From contig NC_040028.1 of NCBI RefSeq assembly GCF_000972845.2, positions 15,250,871-15,314,870 of the forward strand: 64,000 nt of DNA, in the 5' to 3' direction. Origin of the DNA: Larimichthys crocea (taxonomy: Eukaryota > Chordata > Actinopteri > Sciaenidae). Below, piece by piece: positions 11,301 to 26,100 of this stretch. The translations under genes and the position numbers were made by a program. The number at the start of each line of letters is the position of its first letter. Within the stretch, counting starts at the first letter, position 1. The notes under the pieces were generated by a model. It worked only from the letters and a program-made list of their open reading frames with translations, searched no databases and had not been told where the DNA came from.

Positions 11301-14084
11301 AGTTATGAAAGAAAGAAAGTGGGGAGGGAGGGTAGGATGCAGGAGCACAGAGAGCTGGATGTGGGTGTGGGGGTGGGGGTGGCGGCTGAGAGATCACACA
11401 AGCACGCTGTGAAAGCGGGGTTCCTACTTTGTGGCCACAGGGGAAAATCCTACACATGAAAGTGTAGGAAAATAGGTCATATCTATATTTCAGAAATGTC
11501 AATGCCAATTAAAAATGTAGATATTTTCATTTTTTCATCTTTATAAATAATGCATCAGGAATGATTGCCTATTGATTGGAGTAATCCATTTCAAATACCA
11601 CAATTAGTTTATTTTCATGGGGGAATTCTCGGCCCGTATTTATGCTTTGCGTGCCGCAGCAGTTCTTTGGAGGATCTGGAAGGGACAGGAAGCGAGTAAT
11701 TCCTGTCTGTTGCCATAGATTTTTTTTCATTTTCCATTAAAGTTAACGAGGAGATTGTCATTTAATTCGGAAAAAGATCTCATTAAATGGCCTGTGTGCA
11801 AAGATTTCACCTTCCCTTTATATTTTTAGGAATCTGAGAAATCTTCCATCATGCTTTTGTTAAACGGAGAAGGTTTTAGCAGAATCATAATGGACCTTTA
11901 ATAGTTTTATTTTCTCTAATATGTCTTAATTGAACTCGGCATAAAGCCTAGACATTAAAGCACGCGTCTACAGAAGTAGAAAAACAATGAAATTATATTA
12001 CGGCAATTACCTGCACCACCAGAGCAAACCTGATAATCACAAATTGTAATCCACACCGAAAATATCAGATCAGAAAATATTCACACGGCTCCTTCTGGAA
12101 CGCAATAACGAACGGACCCATTTTGTCATTGAGGTATGAGGACTTAATTACTAACAATGCAGCAATATGCTGGTTGAATATTGTCTGGTGTGCTTATACA
12201 AATATAGTTTTAGTTTTACTGGAGCTCGTCATCCATGTTTTAGGAAGGACGTCTGAGGTGTTTGATGATGATTTTTGACTCGCTGCTTTGAATTCTTTAT
12301 CATTTCGTAATGTATTTAGCAGTATGGACAGTGTTATGAATGTTTTTCTCTTCCCTACAGAGGTGCCACTGCCATATTTGTGCCAGTATATTGCTGTATT
12401 TCTTTTTATTTTCTTTGAACAATACCTGTTTCTTTTTAGAAGGATGTGGACACCGTTTCCTTCACTGGAAGCCGAGCTTTATTTTACTTTTATCCCATTG
12501 ATAAGAAACATAAAATTGTGGGTGGGGGGGGGGACCTACAAATAGCGTTTAAAGTTGTGCGTGTGATTTATCCTGGCTTCATTCTTTATTAGCAATGTGG
12601 TACCTTTTCTAAAAGATAAAGCTCTGAGAGTGATGTCTCACGTTAGTTGTGACGTTAATATCTGTGTTGAGCTCAGAGAGAAAAGAAGTCCTGTGAGAAG
12701 GAAATGGGGTTTGCTGCTAGACAGACAAATGCAGTGAGGACAACAGTGAATATCTGTTACCTTGAATTTGTCAACTTCAGTCTTGGAGCAAGTGGCATGG
12801 TAAGACAGAACCTGCAAAATAATGACACAGTGTCGCTCAGTGTGTTTTTTCAAATCATTAAAATAACCAGTAGGGCAAGGTAAGAGAAGCACGACTGTGG
12901 CTCCAGCTTGACAATACTGCACGCTCGTATTACAGCAGATCTTCTAGACAAAGAAGTTAACACCGGCCTCTAGAACGGTCTACGACAGCGGCGATGTCAG
13001 CCCTGATTCCATCGCCGCGTTTCCTTCATTTCCTGAGAGAAATACCTCGCTCAGACCTGCAGTTGCTTATTTGATCATAAACGCTCATGTTTATTCAGTA
13101 CTGCCAGAAGCAATGCATCTACATATTAGTTCATTCTGTGCCTCTCCTTTAAATGCTCCATCTCTCTGTTCTCTGCGTCTCCAACCTTGAAACAGGGTGG
13201 TGCTAACTACTATAATGCACCTGAAAGCTACCCATTGTAATCTAAGGACGTACTGTAAAGGCTGAGTAGTGCTGAATGGCTACATACTGCAGGGCAGATG
13301 AGGGATTGCTTTTCACTGCCTCTCATTAATTTTCAATAAAACCTTTGTGAGAATGTTATCTATAAAGAGAGATCAGCACTTTTTTCATGCGTACATTCTT
13401 GTGGAAATATGACTAAAAGACTAAAAAAAGGAGCCAAGCACAAAGACCCCTGAGAGAGTATAAGTAAGGTTTTATATTAGCCATGCAGCAGCCGTTGTTT
13501 CTACTGACTTCTGGGTGAATGTTTCAGCGCAGAGCATATGTTGACTGGAAAAGAAAAATAAAGATATAATTATACAGATAGCACACATGGGGAGGGGGGA
13601 ATCATCTGAGGGAGCGCATGAAAGCTAACACAATGAGCATACAGGCGTGACAAAAGGAGAATGAAGTATAAAGGAGAAGCGGAGCAGCATCAACTTAAGT
13701 CAACACTCTGAAGCAGCAGTTACAGTTTGCATTGTAATGTTTTCGCAGACGTAATCGGATGAGAAGATTTATTGTTCAAGACGACGTGGAATATGGAATT
13801 GCATTTTTTATTTTTATTTTTTTTTCAAACTGTGATGTGAGGCGGCAAAACGAATGGGATGTCGTGTTCTTACATCCAAAGCCACAGACTGCTTGGCCCA
13901 GGACTTCTTCACCTGGTCGTACATGATGGTGTTGTTGATGCCAAGCCCACAAAAGATCACAAACGCCTAAGAAAAGAGATGCCAAGCCCACAAAAGATCA
14001 CAAACGCCTAAGAAAAGAACACAAAAGCACACATACTCAACAGTTTCCAACACACCCACAGGCTACTGTGTGATAAACAAAATG

Positions 14085-14116
<32 letters not shown>

Positions 14117-17100
14117 AATATACCTCAAAGAGACGTTGGTCTGCATCGTCAAATGGTTTCCCGTCGAGCCTGTTCAGCACTTGGGCAACACCTGTTACAC
14201 AAAGATCCCGACAATAGGAGCTTAATGTTTCAAGCTTGATAGTGGCGAGGCTCCAGTGCGTATAACAGGCCTCCAATTAAAAGAGGATCAAGCCCACACA
14301 CTTCGTGTCATTGACTACCATGCATTATTAATGGAAATTAAGCAGAGGCACAATCTCCTATCACATAAATAGCGGTACATTCAGATATCTGTTGTGTCAA
14401 ACTATATTAAAAACCTCAGCGGGCTTGATAAAAACAGTTGTAGTTACATTTATATAATGAGCACTGGTGAAATTGGCAATTAATGTTATCTTTGACTGGG
14501 CATCTGGTTATTGTCCACAATGTTGTGGTGGGATTGAAGCCTTTTTTTTTATTTGACAGCAGTATTCCCCGTTAAGATGACTTCATCATCTAATTAAAAA
14601 CAGAGAAAGTCTTCTCTATTTAATTGATAGAGAGCTAGTTTTATTGTCACTGAGAAGTTATGCTAAAAAGTAATTACACGACGCATCACCATTTTTTATT
14701 TATCTCTAGGAGGTCAAACAAACCTGTCACCAAAAGTGACATTTTAATTTGAATGTATGGCTGGAGATCCACGGAGGTCAAACAGGATAAGTACTGTAGC
14801 TCATTATGGTGTCATTAAATTCAAAATACGGGGATGATGTCTTCTCAGATCTATTATTGCTCCCTCTGTCATCAGCATATCATTTGTGATGAGTTGTAAG
14901 CATAGGTGGCCCCCATACATGAGCACAATAAATGACTCCAAAGAGCCCCGTGGCCACCACATAGTTTTTAACTACACAAAAGCCATAATGTGATATTACT
15001 TTACATCTCCAGATGATCCGAACTGCAAACAGTTCTACGTTAACTCAGGAGGAATTACACCAAACAAGCTGAACTCAAAGTCATTTTCATGAAACATTTA
15101 ATAAAGAAAATCATAATACTGGTCTGATGCTCAGTCAGCAAGTGAGAAATCTGAATCCTGACCCCACACCATGCATGAATGTCCACACTAACCTGTCCTG
15201 TACTCTGAGTGAACATGAGCTTGAAACTGAGCTGTCACAACCACTGTGGTACAACTGTGCTTTGTTAGCGCGATCAGTTGAATTATGAATTCATTTGCAA
15301 GTGACCTACTTGCGACGTAATGGGATTTTTAGAGTAGCCTGTCTCTTTCCGAGTTGCCAATCTCCGATTTTTTTTCAAACAATTCCAACAAAATGGGTAT
15401 TCAGACCAGAAATGTTCTTTTTTTATAATCTTAGGTTACTGAATTTGAAAAACTTTGATGGCAATCTGATGTTTACGTCAAGCCTCATTATTGAGAGAGT
15501 CACAACAGTATTTCTTGTGCTTGCATTTTCAAGGAGCTGGCTGTAACCTTGGCAGATGACACACTGACATTCGTTTTCCAACTAAACGTATCCTTGACTT
15601 GAGAATTTCATCTCCTGCTCCGGAAAAAAAAAACCCTCAGGTGCCACCCACACACACTGCATTTCTTTCTCCCCTCACCCTTTCTGTTCTTCTTCCCTCT
15701 CCCCCTCCTCCCCGACAAATGCACTTACACCTACGCAAATAAAAGCGTGAGTACACGCGGACATCACACACAAGCACACACACACACACACAGCTCTTAA
15801 CCAACCATCTGCGGCAGATATGCTGATCACTTTGCACTCAAATAAAACTAATGACTTCCTGCGTCAGATCTCAGTGGACCAAGTGGAGCTGCTCATCATT
15901 GCCCCTCCCTTGCAATATCCAACACCAGAACCAGACGAGAGATCAATGATTTATCAGAGTGTCAGTGCGGTGTGTCGGCCTGGGACTGGTTCACGCACCA
16001 ACACAAAGCGCAACACAACACACACAAAGCACACAGCCAGAAGGAGGGAACTCCACCTCCGTGTGCGGAGCGTGGATCTAATCACGCACATGCAGCCTCA
16101 GCTGAACACATGCTCCACAAGCCCCCTGCTGTATACTGTGCACAAAGATCTTAGACCTACATAAACGAGTACATGTGAGTGCTACGTGATTTTAGTGCTG
16201 ATATACATTTCCATCATAGATATGGACACTATATGGCCAAAAGTATGTGGACACTGTGTCTTTTGGTTGAGATAAATCTCAATGCTACATCATACAGTTA
16301 TGTTTTAGATTGTTTTGTGGGACATCTAACACCTTTGAACCGGAAGCCAGCAGATGCAAGGCAGGCTTCATCACCCAACCCTCACTAGTGCTTTTGTGGC
16401 TGAAATCCCTGCAGCCAGGCTCTCAAATCTTGTGGAAAGCCATCCCAAAAAGGTTGGACGCTGTTACTGTAGCAGATTAATATCTGTGGTCTTTAAATTA
16501 GACAATCACACGAGCATAATAGTCATATGTCCATATACTTTTGTCCATATTTTTTTTAACAGAAGTTGAAAAATGATTCATGTTTTGCATACATCAAATA
16601 CATTCAAGAGAAAAAACAAGTGTGTCAACTTACCAATGATTTGGTGATTGCTGTTCCATATAGGGACACAAAGCACAGAGCGGATGTGGAAGTCCGAGAA
16701 CTGGTCTGCCTAAAATAAGAGTGTAAATACAGTATACAATGAGGTTCATCATCCAGCTGCATAAAATATTTTTTTTGTAGTTTTCATAGGACTGGGTATT
16801 GAATCTCAAAACATTCAATCCAAACTTTCTCATATCACAAACATCACCTCCAGATCTGACGTTTTATGGCCCAAACAATGAATTGATTCATCAGAAAAAT
16901 TACCGGCAAATGAATCAATTACATTAGTTCACTTGTTCTTTAATCTGCTTTTTTCAATTGCAAATAGTTTTTTAAATATGTTAATCTTCTTAAAAGAAGG
17001 ATACTGAAAGAATGTACCTGTAAGTATAATAATAGCTCCCGTACTGAAAGATTTAAAACGATACCCAACTCTCTAGTATTACATTATATTTTCACCACTG

Positions 17101-20100
17101 GTGTATTAACTATGCGTACATGCCTCACCTCTAATGGAAGTAAGCCATGGAAATATAGGACTTGCAGCATACAGTGTACAGTAAGAAGTCTCGAGGCCCT
17201 TTAAAAGCGAGAAGCCGCAAGTTGCCGCCTCTATTCATTTCAATGAATTTACGCCCAGTACACATTTTCCATTTTTCTGTCACTGCTGCTTACGGTTGAC
17301 CGTGTCAATTTTTGCTGCTTGCAGCTGGATGCAGAGTCGACTGCTATGCTAGCTGCTGTAGGCTGTTTTAGGTCTGTGCAGCATCAGCAGAGGCTGCTTT
17401 GAAAGGGCCTTTATCCTACAGAGATCAATTAACAGCTGACACAATGGGAAAATGGACTATATGTAATTTCTCATCGTGTGGTGCCAATAAAACATGTTTT
17501 AATGTTGGTTATATAAAAAAAAAGAGTACTAAATCAAAGGTAACTGGACTTGTTTGGTCTTAAAGATATTTTGTAGACGCCTCAACAGCTCCATTGACTG
17601 GCGGCTATTTTAATCTTCACACGTGAATTAGTCCTTAAGGTCACATGGCTGGTCCATTTAATAAAGGTGTGAATTGTTATGAAACCATCTTGTCTTGACA
17701 TTCAATCTTGAATTGAATGTCAAGACAGAAATGTGAACTCGGACGTTACATTCCTACGTCAACTTCGTCCTTCATTTCTGTTTCAAACCATCCGTCTGCT
17801 CATCAAAAGGTGTGCTTACAATGCCATCGTGACATCCATCGCTCCCCAGGCAGTTTCACAGCCATTAATGAATCCAATGTGACCTTATTGACTCATGTCT
17901 GACACCAACGTGTGAACATCCCATAGAGCTTTAAAATGCCTGGGACTCCACACTAGTCAGTGGAAGCGAGGGATCGGTGGTAAAAACATCTACAGCACCA
18001 AACAGTAAGGCTAGTTTGGATCGAGGTCCTTTAGAAATACTATGACCTGGATGATCCTCACAGGTGCTTACACCGGTTTTACAATGATGTCAGATTTGAA
18101 AGGTGTGTTTACCTCAGCGTCGAAGCGAGGATCTTGATAGGCGTCGCTGATGTTCACGGGCAGTCCTGTGGATGCTACCAGCTCTGCAATACTGTTGTTG
18201 ATGAGCCAGTCTGAGTAAGACGATTTCTCCATGCTGTCTTTGAAACTAGGTTCAGAAAATAAGAGGGGAAGGTGACACAAGGAACAGAACTGGAAGAAAT
18301 GGTTTCTCTATGAAAGGTTTCATTCAGGAAAAAAACACCCCCGTAAACTAGTAAAAAAAAAAGGTTTTATCCTCCTTCACACTTGAACTGCAAGCTTGCA
18401 AAAGGCCTTTCTAATTCCTCCTCGTGGTCTCCTCTTTTACGTTGACTTGCGTTTAATGAACTTCTCATGCAGTAGATATCAGTAAGCTTCTCCTGCAGAT
18501 TATGAAGCAATGAAAAGTTAATTGTGTGATTGTCTTCCTTATTGCCAAACGCCCCCACACTCTGCCATAGAAACACCTGCATCTCTGCGCAGACTTCCCA
18601 TTCACATTAATTGCGGTGGGCTGTCGCTGACTTTTTTTTTACCTTCAAAGGCAACGAGGTAAATGTTCGACGTGGCTCACTTTGTCTTTCAAAAATTCGA
18701 ATAAAGATGGAGAGACACCGATGTCGGATCTTTTGAATCCCTTTGATCTGGTGATACGACTGTGTGTGGATGTGAAACCCCACAGTGCGGCAGGGAAATA
18801 AACCTCACGGGTGTGACGGCAAAGATGCCTTACCTCCTTTTTCTTTCTCGCTCTCTTCATTCTCTCTGTCTCTTCCCTGTCTCTTGTCTGTCATTTAGCT
18901 GCCACAGACACACTAGCAGCACTGTACACTCGCTCAACATTATCCTCCCCATGGGGGCGGCTGGGGGATTGTGAGGCACATTAGAAATCCTACAGTACGC
19001 TCGCCTTTTGACACCAAATTTATTCACTTAATTACACACATAAATCTTGCACAGCAGCCCTTGTTATTCAGATGTGAACCTTTAGGATGACTCATGTCAT
19101 CAAAGAGATATTGTACTTCACTTCAGCTCGCTTTGAAATGTGTAGTTTTATCCTCGAAGTCACAATTTGACAATTTCTTTAATATGTGAACCCAGAAACA
19201 CAGATCAGTAGGGAGCGTGTTTAGCCCAAACTAAATTGGCCAGTCGAGCAGACCGACATTTCTTTGATTGCTACTAATTTCCTACTATTGGTATTTCTTG
19301 TGTTTTTATTTAATCACTGCTGCGGTTATCACTACTGCCTTGAAGTGACCGTATCAGTTATGGTATGTGCAGGACTCCAGAGATAGTTTGTCACCCTTTC
19401 AGCGTTGGTTTTCATCCATAAACATCCCACACAATATTAAGCCTCTCTTTCACCACTCTGCCATGCCTAGCAGTGGAAAGAAGCAGCAAAACCCAATTAA
19501 GTAGGGCTCCTACAGTATGCCTTCTATCCAGAATCAGCATATTACTCCCACAGCACTACAGAATATTCATTTTTTTTTTATACTTCCCTTATTTTTTTTT
19601 TGTCCTTGATGGAAGCTTTATAGATTCAAACAAGGCTCTGCGCAGAATGTTACAGGTGCCGTGGTGCCGAAGGCAAACAAAGGTGGAGATATGACTGTTT
19701 TAGTGAAAAAGGTTACTGGCATTAGAAGTGGGAATCTATGTTTCTCAGGAGCGGGATTTTAACGTTGAAGCACCATACATACCTGCTTTCAGTGTCTGCA
19801 CTACACTTAGGGGACAGTAGCTCAAAAGACTTGGTGAACTTCACCACCTGAAAGATTTCAAAAGGTAAGACGTCACTGAAGCTCTTGGGGGGGGAAAATT
19901 GCACAGAGATACACAGTATTCACTGATAAAGATCCAGGACATGCACAAACACAGTGGGTACTTAAGAACAAGTACCAGTACAACAATGCAAAGCTCCCGT
20001 GTTTTATATCCCACTACAAATGCGTCATCAGCAAAATGTACCCAAAGAATAAAAAGTAAAAGTACTCGTTCTGCAGTAAAAGTGCTCTCGACCGTGTAAG

Positions 20101-23100
20101 CAGCATTTTCCTGTTGAAGCTGCTAGTTTAGTCCTGTGATTTCCAAACTAAGGGTCAGGCCCCTCGAAAGGGTCACAAGATAAATATGTAACGAAAGAAG
20201 ACACAAAAAATACACATCCTATACAGTTCTATACTCTTTGCTTTGTTGTGAAATATTGGATAATTTGATTTGGGCTTCAGTTATTTAAATAAAACTATGT
20301 GAGAAGGTGAAATTGAAATATTTCTCTCTCAAATGTTGTGCAGTCATGTAAAATAGCAGGAAACTGGAAATACTGAAGTAAAGAACATGTACCTTGCATA
20401 ATACGTCAGTAAATATACTTTGTTTCTTTCCACTGCTGCACAATTGTACAGGCAGACACATACAAAGCAGAGAAACAAAAAAAAAGTACCGGTGACTCAA
20501 TGTCCTCCAGCAACTGAACAGAGCAGCGCTCGCACTTTAGCAATGTCTGGGCACGGTGCATGATCTTCCTGACAATCTTCTCCAGGTCAGTCTGCTCCTC
20601 AAACAGGTCATTTACTACCTCCAAGAGTGCCTGAACACCAGAGACAGAAAAAGATACCACTGCCATTACTCCCAATAATCTGAACCACACGCTGCTGTAA
20701 AACCCACTAAATAAGAAATCTGTCATCAGGTAACAGTGAAGACCCTTTAAATAAAGATGTTTTGCCTCGCTCAGCTGTTAGACCACGATTATTATTATTA
20801 TTATTATCCTTAAACAATAAACCAACAGGATGATATAACTTGATTAGTTTCCCCAATAAAAGTAAATTAGGCCCTCTATCTAAGGCAGTGCCAAACCAAT
20901 TTAATACACAAGCACATAAAAATCATACGGTGTAAAAGGAGCTCTCCTCATTTCTCTCCTCTGTTCTCTGAGCTGTGTTCTCATTATGTTCTCTTACATC
21001 ACAGATCAATGTGTGACATGAATTAGTGCATCTCTTAACATTCCCTCGGAGATTTAGATCATGGACCAGGCCCTAGTCTGGATGCCGGCCCATCTCCCCC
21101 AGCCCCCCCTACTACAGCTCCAGAGAAAAATGTCCATGCAGGGCTGCATGCTGCTCTGTGATCCCCCACTGCAGTGGCAGCAAGTGGGCTGCAGCTGATC
21201 AATACTCAGCCTCGATGTCAGCATCAGGAGAGGGGGGGTAATGCTGATCCTAGGAATGGGGGTGGGTGGGTGGGGTGGGGGTTATTATCCTGTTTGGCCC
21301 TGTGGCCCTTACCCGGCTCCTGTCATACTCCTTCCTTGAGGCGGCGAAGAGCTGGGCATTGGAGATCGCAATACCACAGAAAGGCAGGTACATCTGCAGT
21401 ACCTGTGGACAGATTGAACATATGCACACGTCTGTAAGTCATTTATCACAGATGGTGCCTAAAATTAGAGTTATTATATACACACTTTTCTCTTGAGCTG
21501 CCCAAGAAATCCACAACTTTAATGGTCACTGAAATGCAACAAGTATCTTTCACATTGTTTTCAGATATCTTTACCCACCAGTAGCACTAGCAGTAGTGTT
21601 TTTAGAGTATAAGTGGGTCCCTGGGTGGGTTTTGTCTCTATCATGCACAAGCAACGCAATACACAGTCCTGCAAAAGGTTTACCGCTATTCCACTCATCT
21701 CCAGACGGCTGTAACGCACAAAGAGGCACAGAAATGAGTCAACAAAGGCAGGGCACTTTTAATGTTGCAGCCAGTCCCAATTCACTATAAAATTAAAGCT
21801 GTTTGGAAAATAAAGTAAACACAAAACAAATTGTAAATGAGTGATATTTTCATCCGAGAAAAACTTACTGTTTGAATCGGAACAAATAAGAAATTGTCTT
21901 TCATTGGCATCATTACTTGCTGGGACAAATAAATCAATTCAACTGACATTTTACCATTTGACTGAATAGTCTGACTTCCCGTGCCTTGGGCTAATAACAT
22001 AAATTCCTTATTTCACTCATATTTTCTTCACATAAATAATGTAATCACTTGATGTGGCCAAATGACTGGAGTTAATGTGTATCCTGAAATCGAATCAGCG
22101 TCCTCGCTAGTTTGGAATCGAACTACATTTCTTTCTTTCCTCGCCGCTGTTCGATTCATAATGAACATCAATATGCAAGCGCATTCTACAGCGGATGCAG
22201 AGAGAGAGAAAGGTGGCTACAACTGCACGGCGTTAAGACGACGAGCTGTGATGTGAATGCACAGGTTGGATTCTATACGACTACAATCACCTCACAAGCG
22301 CAGCCTTATCTGAGAGACACTCAGCCCCCATAACATGGAATCAATAGAATTTAGGTTGTGTGTTTTCTTACTCTGCCTCTTTGTTTAGTTATCTATCTTT
22401 AGCATCTGGCTGCTGTGTAAACAATACAATCAGTACAACAAACCCACTAATATTTACCAGGCTTCAGTTCGCCCTGAGGGTAAGGACACTACAACAATAC
22501 ATGAATGGGAAGTTACTCAGCTGTGGCCGCTGATACGGGAATATCTGTTTCACCTTTTAGAAAAAGATAATGTATCATCAAATGAACACGTAAAGAACAG
22601 AATCCTATATCACAGTGTCGATAAGCGAAGCTTGTACCTACTCAGAAAATGTTTTTTAAGGTAGTCCACAGCCTTGAGTTAGACGTTTCTTGACGTCATG
22701 ACGTCAAGAAACTGAAAGACTAGTATTTATATTTAGGATTTAGGATTTAGGATAGCTTATTTTATTTAAAATAATATGAAACCATATTTCAGTATTATAC
22801 ATTTGGAGCTTCTTCCGTGCTCTTACAATTGATTCATAAATTCCCATGACAACTTGGCAACTCTAATTGCCGGGGTCATGATAATTGTAGACCTAAGGAT
22901 GGCATCACAGACTGGAAAAGGTTGAGAAACTCTGCTCTAATTGCTGCAATTTCCCTTTACAATCAAACAGGTCTCACGGGTTAGCTACATATGTTTAATT
23001 TCTAAGCCTGCATTTCAAACGGTGGCATGGCTGATGTCTGAATTCAAAGAGCATGTTGGCAATAGTACGAAAGAATGAGGAAACATACGTGCAATGCATG

Positions 23101-26100
23101 TTTATGCATATAAATCAGGCTACAAATGAGTTTTGAAACATACAGTATGAGCTTTGTGACTGTGTGTGTTTGACTGGTTTTGTTTCTTGTGTTTTGGAGG
23201 ATGCCAATGGAAATACACCATCAGTGTTTTTACCCTCAATGGTTGTAACTACTCACACAGCGCCATAAAAAACACATTTCTTCCGCTCTAGCGTGTCAAA
23301 CTGATGCGCATACGATGATATTGTTTAGAATTAGGCTAAGTAGAAATTAAAATCATTAAATTAAAATCATTTCTAATCATTACGCGGCGTGAACTATTAC
23401 TCTGTCATGGCTAATGAGTGAATTAACTCAATGCACTTCATTTAGTCATTATACATAATCAAGCACCTTATGTGGTTGTTTTCAGACATGGAAAACAGAT
23501 GACGCCGAACAATAAGCTTGTATATAATGTTATTCCAGCTGTCCTGTGGAATTCTCTAATAATGATCTTCCAGAAAGACAGTGGCCATCAATAGCCCCAG
23601 CAGGAGCAGATTCATTAGCGAGCAGGACTTTGGGGATCTGGCTATGGATCTGCCTGTAGAAGCAGGCAAACCCAAGAAAAGCACTGCTCTCTCTAATTAC
23701 ATTCTGTCAGGCAGGCCATTATACAAGGTTGCATTACAAACAAGACGTTTTTGCCTAGAGACCTGTGGACTGACCAGTAAAGAGTGGTTTAATAACGAAA
23801 CTAACTGGCCAAGGCCTTGGGGACACTCAGTTCCTCAAACCTCAATGACTTCCTTTTCTACAACTGGAATTTCATATGAGGCAAGCCAAGGGAAATTACA
23901 TAGCCAACACTTTCTTTCTCCAATTACCCCACGAATAACAACTACTAGTTGATTTAAAAAGGCTGTTTTCACTTTGCATGTGCGGTAAGGTGAAACCGTT
24001 GTTGTCGTTCTGCCAAGAATTGTTCTCAGGAATAAAAATGAAGCGCTCCGTTTCCTCTGATATCATATGGGACTCCCTAGCTTGTGTCAGCAAAGCGCAT
24101 AGCAGTTTTGTAAATACACTTAGCAATGATTGCTTCTTTTGAAGGCGATATCAAATATTTATGCAACAGGAAACTACACCTCGACAAATCTTACAAAGCA
24201 AGTCACTATAAATAGAAAAATAAATACCACGTAATAAAAGACACTTCACAAGTAATGAATGATCCTGTTTCCTCCCTTTATGCCACCATTTACAAATTAA
24301 AATTTCATAAGACCAAATTTAGCATTTAAAGTACACTGAAGTGACTGGCTGTAATTTATGGGAACTAATACAACTCAGCTAATAAACGCTGTACCACAAC
24401 GGGAGTGCTGCTCAATAGCTATTATACATAAATAATTACACTCTACATATTTTAAGGTACACGGAAAAAAGCCAAGAGGCAAAGAGAAGTCACACCAACT
24501 AAGCAGTGGATGTTGCATCAGTGCAGTAACGTCAAGACTGATACAAAGTATGAAGTTTGAAGCCTTTCAAACTATAGTCACTCATTTGAGGTTTTCTTGT
24601 ACATTGTAAACGTTGATGTTTCTTTGTTTTCTATCAATAATGAATTCTTCAAATTCAGTATAATGGAAATAGTACTGAGAAGATAAGAGCATTTGTTGAA
24701 TAATAAAAAAAACAAAAACAGCACAATCTCACAACACAGATCAGCTTCCAGAGCTAAGAAAATCATTTCAATGACTTCACATGTAATGTAAAAGACTATA
24801 ATCCTGTATATACATATACTATAAGAATATAAAGATTAATAAAGATTAAAATTGTCTTTATTTTGTCCCAAACAATGAGGTTGAGTTAGTCATTGAATTT
24901 ATTATATAACACACTCAAAGATGCTTACAGATGCCAACACCATGTCCGAGAAAATGATCTGATTTACTAATCAACCATAGAGTGTAGTGTCACCATGTTT
25001 ATTTATGTTGATTTTGCTGAAGGGTTTTATGTGGAGCTCCTAATTAATTAGTAATTAAGTAGTAATTTGTATTATTTTGTATGTAAAATCATCTCAATGT
25101 CTGACTCTCAAGATGATAAACTGCCTTAATGCCTGCCCATGTGCTGACTCTCAAGATGATAAACTGCCTTAATGCCTGCCCATGTGGAGACTTAAAGCAC
25201 AATTAAGTGATATGACTTGAAAAAAACCTGTGTTCACAGCCCTCAACACATATACTTCCTTAAATCAATTTACAGCACATTTTTTGATATGCTACAGTAT
25301 ATCCAGAGATTCAAGACAACCAGCAATAATTATCTGCCAGATGTCTAGCTGTATCTGTCCTTGTTTTGTATCATGTTTACTTGTTTTGAGAGTTGTCCAC
25401 TAAGATATCAGAATTTGTTCTGTAGTCAGTAGTCTTAAATCTCTTACTTTGGCATCCCGCAGGGTACAGTTTTGGGTCCTTTTCTTTTTTTCTTTTTTGC
25501 GTATTTAACTTGGTTGCAAAATACTAAAACAACGAAATGAAGTTAAAATGCGTACTTGTTGCTCTAAATAATCCAAATTATCCTGGAATTTCTTGAAACA
25601 AGGCGATATCAAAACCAGGATAAAGGGCAAAGAGTACAGTATTTGCCAGCAAAGATTCATGCATTCAAGCTCTCCATCATGCACTTAATCTGTTCCTCTT
25701 TCAGAGCCAAGGCAGCTTGGTCTGCCTTTATTGTTTCTGGTCCCTACTATACAGTGTGTCACCCGTATTCTTTACCCACATGTTGCAAATGTCACTGTTA
25801 TATAAAGAACTTCTCAAGGAACCAGTTTAGTGTGATGCACTGTATGAATTTGATTTGATCTGATATCCTGCAGGAATGTATTAAAACCATGTGGCTCCAA
25901 GCTGAAATTGTGTTCGCTCCTCTTTAGCTTTAGATTTACATTGGGAAATTGTGTGAAAGTGGTTATTACAGTATTGCTTCGAGCCAATTTGACAGAGAGT
26001 TTGGCAGCCAGAGGGAGCACAGCGGTGAGGGGGAGAATGCTATTTGACAATCGACTCACAGAGATGTTAAACTATATTGGCAAATGGAAGCTACATGGGG

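Noticed and set aside
23581..23952. 123-codon open frame in PDE11A intron 2
   Set aside because: Begins at GTG, has no recognisable motif, no splice or promoter context, and lies inside an intron on the opposite strand.
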